In this document: one piece after another, positions 10,884-20,523 of the stretch
How positions within the stretch are numbered: position 1 is the stretch's first letter
Layout: every line of letters begins with the position of its first letter
Assembly (NCBI GenBank): GCA_963969395.1
Contig: OZ017799.1
Span: 14,200,501-14,264,500, forward strand
DNA: 64,000 nucleotides
Direction of reading: 5' to 3'
Source of the DNA: Pseudoscleropodium purum
Lineage: Eukaryota > Streptophyta > Bryopsida > Hypnales > Brachytheciaceae
Notes under the pieces: generated by a model
Told to the model about the DNA's origin: nothing
The model's database searches: none
Seen by the model: the letters and a program-made list of their open reading frames with translations, nothing else
Program-made: the position numbers and the translations under genes

Positions 10884-13355
10884 TTTGTTTTTTTGCCATA
10901 ACTTTGTATTCTAGCTCCAAATGACTCAAAATTTATATGTAAGGTACTCATGACTATTATAAACCTTATATTTTTCAAATCTTCGAAAGAATTTTAATGT
11001 CCCAAAATAGCCCCCAAATTAATGTCACACTTAAGAATTTAGGAGAGTGGTACATTTAGTGCCCAAAAAACAAACTCTGAGCTAAAATTTGGAAGAGATG
11101 GATTTCTAGTAGATTTGTAGCTATTGTAAAAAGGAATTATAAAAATAATTAATTGTATGTGGTGTAAAAGTCCAAAAAATGAATTTCTCTCTGCTTGCAT
11201 TTTGAAATATGTAAAATATTATTTTGGGATTTTTTAATGTGAATGACCATTTCTATTTAGTTGTTACAAATGGCCAATTTTTATTGGCCATCAACAAATC
11301 ATTGTCACTTAGGAGATAATTGAAAATTTAGGTAAGTACCAAGGATATTTATTTTCCGCAAGATTTTTTGAAACATTATATTAGGATGGTCTTAAGCACA
11401 AATTAGCTTTACATGAAATGTTGTTTTAATTCAATTGATGACCAAAAGCAAAAATTAGGTGAAAGTATGAAACACTAGTATTAATGTACGTACAAATTGT
11501 GCACCCAACACAAAATTGAGCATCGTTCTAGGGATTATGCTTGTTGTACTTGAAATTACTATTGAAAGTGAATTAATGGTACATTGCCTAAGTCGACTAA
11601 TATTTTTGTGTAATTTCAAAAAAACACTTCTTATTTTTATCTAATTATTTTAATTTGTCACACTTTAGGTTTGTAAAAGTTTTAGTATTGTACATTTGTA
11701 CTAAGTCCAAAATGGTGATTTTTACACCATATTCCTCTACCACAGTTGAAAAAATTCTAAAAAAAATTATTATCTTCCATATAGATGCAAAGAAGGCTTG
11801 GTTGTGCATGCATTTTTAGACATCTAAGGCATATTTCTATATATTTTTGGTGAAATCTTATCTTCATCAAGTTGTTAAAACTAGATTAATTTTATTATTT
11901 TCTAAAATATTTTAATTATTTGTTTTCTAAATGAAAAATGAAAAAAACAAGAAATTTTCATTTAATTTTTTTGTATACAAATTTGGAATATATATTCTTA
12001 GGCCTAAATTTTTGGAAAAGTATTATTTGTTGTAATTTTCTAATTGTATAGTTGTAAGAAAGACCAACCTATTTTGTAGTATTTAGGCAATTTCTTCAAG
12101 AGTTCTATAAAATCCAAAAAAAAAAATTAAAGTACAAAAAATATGTCTAATGTATACACGTTAAGAAGAAGGTACCCTAAGAAAGAAAAACATAGATCAA
12201 TTTACTAAGAAGGATAACTAGAAAGGTGCAAAAATCTTAAGAAAATAGGTACTTTGACATTTTAATTTGTAAAATATAGGGAAAACAATTTTCAAAGATA
12301 CTAAGAATTGAAAACTTGGGAGGACCTTATAGTGATGAAATTTAACTCAAAAGAATGATTTTGAAACCAACTTCAATGGTTTAGAACTATGTGTACAAAA
12401 GAGCCCTATTAGTATGCATGTGAAGGACATAAAATAATGTTTTTTTAAGTGAATTTTGGTAGGCATATACCTATCTAGTGTGGAAATAAACTACAAAAAT
12501 TTTAGCTCTAGATCATTACTTGGATACTTCCAATTTGATATTAAAAAACCTCAAATTGCAAATTGTGACAGATAAGCTAAATCTAAATTTAAGTATACAA
12601 TGGTTTTTGAAAATTCTCAAAAATAAAAGATCTAATTGCTATTAAGTTAGACATCTCCAATAAAAATTTCAAATAGTAATCGGGTTCATCCTTCAAAACT
12701 TTTAGTAGATGACAACTCTATCATTCCAAATGTGGTGAAAAATAGTACTGGTCTTTCTTACATTCACCCACAATTATCCATATTTTATTTTTAAATATTC
12801 TTTATCAAAATTTCTAGTAAAAAATCTTTAAAAATAAAACCAAAGTTTTATAAATTTGTTTATCATATAATCTATTTTTGTCTACAAAAAATCTTTGATT
12901 TATTCTACTTAAATTATTGATGAGACAGTTATGAAGAACCATATTTTTTAGGGAATTTGAACATCTAATTTTCAAAAAAATTGTAAATGATATGCTTATA
13001 AAGTCAATTTTCAAAATTTTCCAATGAATAAAAGTCTACACAATTCAAATTCCTTACAAAAACAATTTCCTTGTTTGGATTGACATGCTTTGATTTTTAT
13101 CTTTGGTTAGTGTTATTAACAATTGAGGTTTTCTTTCCATCTTGTATCTATTTCTATTAAATAATATTTTAAAGAAGCTCCATTAAATTTCAATTTTTGA
13201 AACTATTCTTCTAAATTTTGATTCAATTCTCTACTATAAACTTATTCACCTCAAAACATTGTAGTATTAAATTTAAAGTTAAAAAAGTTTAAAGTCTTTT
13301 ACTCTAATTACTTAGAAAGAAGACAAAAAGTCTCTTTTACACTTTAAATGATTAA
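10884..13355. other. AT-rich spacer, no gene seen
   Basis: About 2.5 kb of AT-rich sequence around the palindrome axis (11512.5). Frames are short and biased to Lys, Asn, Ile and Phe codons, with no recognisable domain. It is probably decayed repeat DNA. Confidence 0.6.
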
Positions 13356-13626
13356 TCATTAGAAGATTTTTGAAGGCATTAGAAGCCTACAAGTTCTCAA
13401 ATCTTGAAAATCTTGAGAATGTAGATAGTAATGCTATCTGACATAGCTAAGATCGTGCCACGTCATTTAAAAAAAAAAAAAAAAAAAATTTACCTTTTTG
13501 TCCAACTTTTTTCTGCATTTAAAGAATTTCTGTTTTTGACAACAAGTCATTCTATTTGTTGTGGGAGAACAACAAGTGAAACATGTCCAAAACCGGTAGT
13601 TATTGCCCTCAAATCTCCTCTAGTGT
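13356..13626. mobile_element. MITE-like element, copy 1 of a 270-base family
   Basis: The ends are inverted: TCATTAGAAGATTTT at 13356-13370 and AAATCTCCTCTAGTG near 13611-13625. The length of about 271 bases matches the element at 58469-58738 (270 bases), whose ends are almost the same. Both have an internal GACAT-GC-A-G-TGCCACGTC block followed by a long A run, here about 19 A. This copy is more decayed. There is no open frame of note. It sits just inside the right palindrome arm. Confidence 0.55.
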
Positions 13627-16169
13627 GACAACATCATACAATTTACATTGTCAAAGCTTCTCAAATTCTTTCTATACAACATTTCTTTAGTAAAAGATAT
13701 ACCAACTCAAATCTTATAATCTAGTGAGACAATGTCCTCCCAACGTTTTATTCAATTTCCTTCAAAGTTCAAATGCTAATATCTTCCAAATCTATGTAGT
13801 CAAACTTCACAAAAATTTTCCTTCATATTTTTATATAAGTTGACTATGAAATCCTGGCAATTCAAAATTGAATTTTTTTTTCATAACTCAATGCAATAGT
13901 ATTATAGAAATGACGGTTATGAGTGGTATGTACACGTAAAAAAAGACGCCTTTTTTGTTTTGGAGGTGAAGGTTTAGAACTTCATACAATTTTTATATCT
14001 TCTCTTCCTGTTAGCGTGACTAAGATTCTGGAACAATGCCTTCAAATGTGTAAACAACATTGAGAATATTGAAGCCACATATATTTGGTTCTTGAATGGG
14101 TTTCCTTGTGAGATGTTGCTCAGGGGAGTGATCGTAACTCGACAAACATTGTTTACCCTTGCAAATCCTAGTAGTGAAAGAAACTAATGTTTGAATGTTT
14201 CGCACTTTTACTCTTCACAATTTAGAAATGATGGTTCTGGAGTTTGATACAACATGATCGTAGAACTTTGGGGGCCATCAAATCTAAACAATGAAAATAA
14301 TTCACAGGTTTAAAAAATCAAGGGTGTGCAATCCTTGCAGTAATCATTTACTTTGATGATAAACATTCATCCGAAATTCTGATTTTTTGCATGGGTGATT
14401 TCCACTGGAGATCGTTTGAGCAATTAAATAGCAATCAATCAATCCACGACTGAAAGTGAGATTTTGTTAGCCAACCACGCCACTTTCGATCACAGAAAAT
14501 GGAAACAGAGAATCACTTGAATCAGTTGAATGTATGCCGATCGAGTTTTGATCAAACAAAAGGGGGCACACCTTCACACATAAGTATACGCATTTCGAAT
14601 GTTTCCAGCTCTCAAGGCTCACCGGGGGCTCCACGGCAAAGAAATAGTGCCCTCGGGAATCAGCTCGAAGTCGAAGAGGAGTCGATCGATCAGCATACGA
14701 TTGTAGTAATGCATGCCTAGCTCGAGCAATTAATGCCACAGTTGTCATTGAAAGTGCTTGCGTATTCGCCCAGAGTCCAGAGTCCAGACAAAGGAATATA
14801 ATTACCGATGAAGCTCGACTTGAAGGTATCCAATAGTTCGGCACATTATAATTGTGTGCTTCATGCATAATTATATAGTTACCACTCACTAGTGAAAGAA
14901 GCATGCAATCATTCAGTTTTTGAGCAGATTATTGGATTTCGAGCGTAGAGAAAATTTGCTTGTCTCGACTGTTAGTCGATCGAGTTGTTAGTACATTACT
15001 GCTGCGTGAGTGTCTGCAAATTAAAAACCGTACGTGAAACTCTTCGGGTAAGACCTTGGATGGGGACATGGGGTTCAACGAGCCAGAGTGTCACGGACTC
15101 AACATTTGGCAGCATGCACGAGCGGTAACTGAGTTCACATTCGAAGAAATGGAACAGGAGAGCTGGCTATGTGTTATAATTGATCCAGTCTGGGAATTTG
15201 ATTATCCAACGACCATTCGAGCTAGCTCACGAACGCATGTTCATAGACCCTACCGAAAGCGTGCCTTTCGATCCGGTCCGACATGTAGACACTTAGCGGA
15301 AAATAGGCAAATCATGCCAGTATATGGCCATCTTAACATTCATCGACATCCCATTTCAAGAATTTTGACATAGGCACTGTTACGTTGGTAACAGATACCG
15401 TGGTACCGTACGTCGCTGGCTGATTCTGTGTATTTGGACTAAAAAGGAGTCACTCGCTCTGAATGATCCGTACGGGCAAGGCGAATCGTGGGGTCCTGCA
15501 GCGAGCTGGACGTTCACGTGAAGTGATTGGGCATTAATTTCTACCCGCATCGATCTGGAGGAACAGTGCAATGTAAACGAAGGGTAAAATGAACTCCATG
15601 AAAGCAGCCCAAATCCAAAGAATCAAGCACGAAGGTTCAGAAGCTAGAGACAAGTCGGCCCGAACTCACATCAGGAACAGCAATGCAGGTGGCAATGCAG
15701 TCATTCATGCAGGTGGGTGGCTGCTCCCCATGACCCACAGCTAGTGGCAGCCCAGGCCAGTGCCATGCGCAAACGCAAAAAATCAAAGTAACTATCAGGG
15801 AGACAGCCCTGTGCGTTTTTTGGCTAGATCACAACGTACGCGTGCAGTTCGACCGCATGCTGCAGCATCAAACTGATAGCTTCTACCAGATCGATCTCCA
15901 AGTCGTTGTCAATGCTGGAGCAGTCCAAGCGAGCCAGGGCTGGCCCGGAATCAACGCAGGATCCATGATCAATCAAGCGCCTGCAGGCGGGGGACGCAGC
16001 ACGCTGGTGGGGGCCGGGGGGCGGGCGTGAAGAATCCATTCAAGCCAGGACGACGTTGACAAGCTAGTAGGTGAGTAGAGCTAGGTAGCCAGCCGTAGAG
16101 CAAGCCAAGAAGCTTGAAAAATGAAACAATTATGAATTAACAACATAGAGGGCGGTTAAATGAGTTACC

Positions 16170-16176
16170 TATAAAT
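16170..16176 (+). promoter_or_regulatory. Putative TATA box of right BURP gene
   Basis: TATAAAT lies about 185 bases before the ATG at 16359. It is the mirror image of the site at 6849-6855. Confidence 0.45.
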
Positions 16177-16358
16177 TCAAGGCCTCCTGCATTCCCAACC
16201 ACACTGCCTTCCTTGCCTTGCGTCGCCACTTCAGTAGTCGTCTCTTCACCCAGTGCACTTGCTTCATCGGTGTGCGCCTCAGTCTGCTTGCTTTTGATCC
16301 TTCCTTGCCTGTTCGTGCTACGAGCAGACACCCCTCGTTCACGCCCTTCGTCCGCAGC

Positions 16359-17732
16359 ATGGCTGACCAGTGGAGCTTGATGGTCGTCTGGAGGACCCTC
16401 TGCATGTTGGCCGCGGTCACGACCGTAAGTTGTCGATCCTGCACTCACTGGATCGATCGAATAGCATACCATTCGAATTCCTTTATTTTTGTCAAAGTGA
16501 TGAACTTCGAGCTTGCTAGGATGCGTGCATGCCCGTTGTACTTTGCATGCTCTTTCAGAGGATTCGGAAGGTAGCTGCATGCTCTCATTTCATGTAGCTA
16601 GCAAGCCACGCATGTTCTCGATCGAGGAATTGCGAAGGTTCAAACGAAATCGGATGTTAATTCGCGAACCAGTCATGTGATTTCATTTCGCTGATTCAAT
16701 TTGCTCTCGCTGACTGGCATGTGCAATGATTGCTTGTGGTCATCACCGTCCAGTGCAAATGCATGTAATGTAACAGAAAGCTCCTATCGATCGATGGAAT
16801 CGCGAAGCCAACGAATTTGTCCGTCGTACCATTTCACTGACGCGATGTCCATTGTCATGCACTGGCAGGTGAACGGAGCGAGGCCCGTCTTCACCGGTGA
16901 CCGAACGGACGCTGCCAAGGTAGCTGCAATTTGCAGCTCCAACGGTCTGGTGTGCGCCGAGAGCACCCTCCAAACAGCGGCCTCCAAGGCCGCGGGCGTC
17001 CAGCGCGACCACTCCATCAGCACCATCAATGATATACAGAAGGATTTCTTTCTGGAGTCCGCGCTGGTGGTGGGCGGCACGATGACGCTCGACGCCGACC
17101 TCCGCGATGACGCCCCCAAGCGGGCCTTCCTGTCGGCGGCCTTCGCCAGCCAGTTGCCTGCAATCACCTCCTCCAACGCCCTGGCGCTCGTCCGGCACTT
17201 CGGCTTGGCCCTCAACAGCGACCTGGCCACGGCCACCGCCACCGCCGCGTACTTGTGCGGCTACGGCGCGCTGCCGGGAGAGAAGATGAGCTGCGCCGCC
17301 TCCAGCGACGCCATGGCCAAGTTCGTCTCCTCCGAACTGGGTTCCAAGGTGAAGGTGCTGTCCACCAGCAACACGCCCGTCGCCGCGAATTCGAAGGCTC
17401 CCGTCACCATCACGGGCTTCCGCAAAGGCTCCGTGGCCGAGGGCCAGAAGATCGTGGTGTGCCACGTCGTGAACTTCCCGTCGGCCCTTTACTATTGCCA
17501 CCGCGTGACGGGCACCAAAGTGATCACCGCCACTCTGCGGCCCAGCGCCTCCAGCGGCGACATCCAGGCCGTGGGCGTGTGCCACATCGACACGTCGCTT
17601 TGGCTCAGCACCCACCCGGCCTTCAACGCGCTCAACATTCCCCGCGGCGACGAAGCGTGCCATTGGCTCGTGGACTCCGACCTCGTCTTCGTACCCACGA
17701 CTGACGCCGCCGCCGCCGCCCAGATGGAGTGA
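16359..17732 (+). CDS. BURP-domain protein, right copy
   Basis: Exons 16359-16424 and 16869-17732, intron 16425-16868 (GTAAGT...GGCAG, phase 0), encode 309 residues identical to the left copy. The leader MADQWSLMVVWRTLCMLAAV is followed by a short linker and the BURP domain, with Cys-His pairs in VVCHVV, YYCHRV, VCHIDT and ACHWLV. The final spacing of 24 residues is one or two shorter than the usual family pattern (10, 25-27, 25-26). Exon 2 is strikingly GC-rich, with G or C at most third positions, unlike the AT-rich surroundings. A possible polyadenylation signal AATAAA is at 18348-18353. The two BURP genes point away from each other, toward the outer ends of the palindrome. Both look intact. 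The protein is probably secreted to the wall or endomembrane system. Confidence 0.9.
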
Positions 17733-19009
17733 GCAAGCAATTCTACCGCTGGCTGCTGATCGAATACCCCTTCCGTGCCTGCAGCTATGTCTCTGCGTGG
17801 GGCTGCCCTTTGGCTGAGTGGGGGATTAATTGAAATCAGCAGCAGCAGCGAGGTTCGTCGTTTCCGGCCTGCAGTGCGTACCCACGTACGTGTGGCGGGA
17901 GTGGCGAAGTTTGATACAGTATGTTAAATGTGTGTTCGGTGTGTGTGATGTCTGTTCAGTTTCATCGTGGTTTCGTGGTCTTTCAGTGTCCGTGTGGTGC
18001 TCTGCACTGTGTGCGAATCCGTTGATTTCATCCAACTGCCATGGCACGGACGACCTCTGTCCACAGAACGAGTGACCGAGGTGGTCAGGATGGAGGTTTC
18101 CGAGCCCTTCTAAGAGAATGGGTGCGATCGTGGAGTCAGCTAGTGTGTCTTAGAAAACTGTGTACGTCAGTACGTAGGCTTGTGGGAGTTCTTGAGAGGA
18201 TAGTCCTGGCTAGCTGAATGTTTGGATAGTGGCAGGGATTATTGATCGCTCGGAGCTTCACTGTTAAGCCTGCAATGGCATACATGTATGACTGACGTGA
18301 GTCATCTCGGCCAGATCGATGACCACCCTTTCAGTTCGTTTTGTGTGAATAAACTGGCCCCTTTCTATTGTGCGTAACTATCAATGGCTTCGAGTGATTA
18401 CTCTGTTCTTGTTGTATATATCGATGGCCTCTCACCCCTGACGACATGGATTGACAGAAGAATTATGTAATTCGGATTTTCTTCAACAGCTAGCTTGTGG
18501 TCAATGTGAAAAATCTCACTCGAAAGAAACGAGTTGGTCTCTGTTGGCGGAGGTAAATTTTCAGAGCTTCCACCAGGTGCTCGATCGCCAGGTTGATTGA
18601 AGCGGAGGTCACTCCTACAACAACCGTGTTCGACTAGTTGAAAATTTCCAATTATTCAGTAGAAAGAGGCGAAAGATCTCTTACTATTACTTTGGTGGTA
18701 AAACGTCCAAAATTCCAGAGTTAAGAGCACTAATATGGATACACTCAAGCTAGTGCCAATAAATAGAGCTTTCGATACGCATCCATGGCAATCATACATT
18801 CATACAGTATGCTCAGGCTCCACTGGGGCAACTCGACACTGGGACAGGGCTTCGAAGCATCCTGGTTGTGAGCCTTCACCAAGGAGACTCACATCGGAAG
18901 TAGTGTGAAAACTGGAGCCAAAAGCCGTTCTTCTATGCAGCCTGGTGAGTGCAGAAACATGAGACGGTCAATCATAAAGTGAGTGAATGGTTGCAATAAT
19001 TTTTCAAGG

Positions 19010-19275
19010 TCAGAGAGCAATTGTTTGTATCTCTGCAGCACCGATCTTGTACCATACTACCATTGTCTTCGTGCCTGGATTCTGTGATTGAATCATTTCG
19101 GCGTCAGGAGAAAGGTGTTTCGGTTTGCAATCTGCGGCAGTCTTGCTTCTATTGGAAGGAATGTCCATCTTTTCTTGGCGTTATCTGGTTCAGCGTCAAC
19201 TGGCTTCTCGAGACATAAATCACAATTGATTTCCGGTGTCCCTGTAAATATTCGATGCTGAAGCAGCTTTCATCC
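19010..19275 (-). pseudogene. Intron-less, frameshifted relic of the zipper gene
   Basis: On the minus strand, 19275 down to about 19086 resembles the end of exon 4 of the zipper gene (left 2495-2679), including TGTGATTTATGTCTC and CCAGTTGACGCTGAACCAGA, with substitutions, loss of one AAC codon and a one-base deletion that shifts the frame. It runs directly into the copy of the last exon (mirror of 3938-4015) without the 1258-base intron 2680-3937 found on the left. Three extra codons lie at the junction. The exon 4 part is diverged, while the last-exon part is essentially identical to the left arm. No upstream exons were found beyond about 19275. Confidence 0.7.
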
Positions 19276-19446
19276 TGTGTGCCATCTCTAAAAGCTTAGC
19301 CGTTCTTCAGGAATGAACCGAAACCAATAACAAAACTAATTTCTTTCTTAAGACCACATTTCATTATCATGGTTGTTAGTTTCTTTCTTATGAAAAAGTA
19401 CGTACACAAGGAAGGTGTTTTCAAACTAAACATTTTGAAAGTTCTA

Positions 19447-20003
19447 CTCCCTCTATCCCACTAAAAACCTCCAAATCAAGCAAAATTCTTATCCCACTAA
19501 AAAGCTCCGTTTCCTCATTTTGGTTGTTGAGTAAGTTTTTGTCAAGTTGTGCAACTTTGTGGGGGCAAGTCAAGTGATTAGAGAGCATTTTTCTCCTAGA
19601 AATCTTAGGCACCTTTTACTTGTTATTCTTCCTCAGATAGTAGTATTGACAATTTATTTAGTGACCACTTAGGTGCTATGAAGATTTGTTTATGAAGTGG
19701 TCTAAGTTTCTTTGTTGTTGATATTTAGGTTGGGGTACATATTTCTAAAATCCCATTGTTGCCACCAACCTTTAAATCATCAAGAATGATGAAGCTAGCA
19801 ACATTTACAAATTATGCCAAAAAATGATACTTTGTGCCTAGATTTTGGGTGCCTAGATGATAGTGCCTAAGTTGGAACTTTTGCATAGATCTAAAGGATG
19901 GCTTACTAGTTTTTGAATGCATGTATCACTAGCAAAAAGACTAAAATTGTAGTTAATCCTTTGTAGGGAAGGTTTTTGGAGGTTATTAGTGGGACAGAGG
20001 GAG
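19447..20003. mobile_element. Stowaway-like (Tc1/mariner) MITE
   Basis: The 557-base element starts CTCCCTCTATCCCACTAA and ends with the inverse TTAGTGGGACAGAGGGAG. It is flanked on both sides by TA (19445-19446 and 20004-20005). The inverted ends continue through the AACCTCCAAA block. A second internal copy of the TATCCCACTAAAAAGCTCC motif lies at about 19491. CTCCCTC-GTCCC ends with TA duplication are the hallmark of plant Stowaway and mariner-like elements. No transposase is encoded. Confidence 0.85.
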
Positions 20004-20005
20004 TA

Positions 20006-20523
20006 TGTCTCACAATCATGATATAATTAGGGCAGAATATGCATACAAACCTTTGGCCACATTTGAACTTCATACTTTACAATACATTTCCAAACGGATA
20101 TGGTAATACCGCTATTTCCAACCACCTAGTGACATATAGTGGTCACCTGGACTCTAAAAGGTTCAGTAATCCAAAAATGAAGCAAGGAAGCAATGAAGAA
20201 GAGGACACTGTGCTCCACTTGCCCGAACATAAACCGTTTGAAAATTATTGTTTAATGCACTACAAAAATGTGAAGGTGCAGAAGGAATATAGTAGAGATC
20301 ATGTGGAACAGTTAACTATCCTTTTTCCCACGAATTAGCTCCAAAAGTACACTAGTTTATCCTATTAGTGCAGGCTGAAACATCACTGTATTGTACTAAA
20401 TTCCAAAAACTTAGTGACACTGATTTTGCAGGCGACACTACTTTTGCGTCCTCACTAATATCAGTGAAGTCAACCTGCAATTAAGAATATCACAAGACTT
20501 GCGAAATCAACATAAAAATTTAT
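20006..20523. other. 3' flank of the DUF639 gene
   Basis: Sequence between the MITE and the stop codon of the minus-strand DUF639 gene, probably its 3' untranslated region and flank. An open frame of about 100 codons at 20039-20338 on the plus strand has no recognised similarity. Confidence 0.4.

Larger units (their letters stand above)
13700..19085 (-). repeat. Right arm of about 5.39-kb near-perfect inverted repeat
   Basis: Reverse complement of 3940-9325. It contains the second BURP gene (16359-17732), its upstream region, and on the minus strand a copy of the 3' exon of the zipper gene. Apart from the BURP gene, 13830-16169 and 17733-19009 hold no recognised gene. An open frame of about 100 codons at 15068-15373 (mirrored on the left) has no similarity I recognise. 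Confidence 0.95.

Noticed and set aside
3940..19085. The palindrome as a pure assembly artefact
   Set aside because: The arms have different outer flanks, a diverged relic beyond the right end, a unique spacer and clustered mismatches at the inner end, which a simple duplicated contig would not show. Still, long reads would be decisive.
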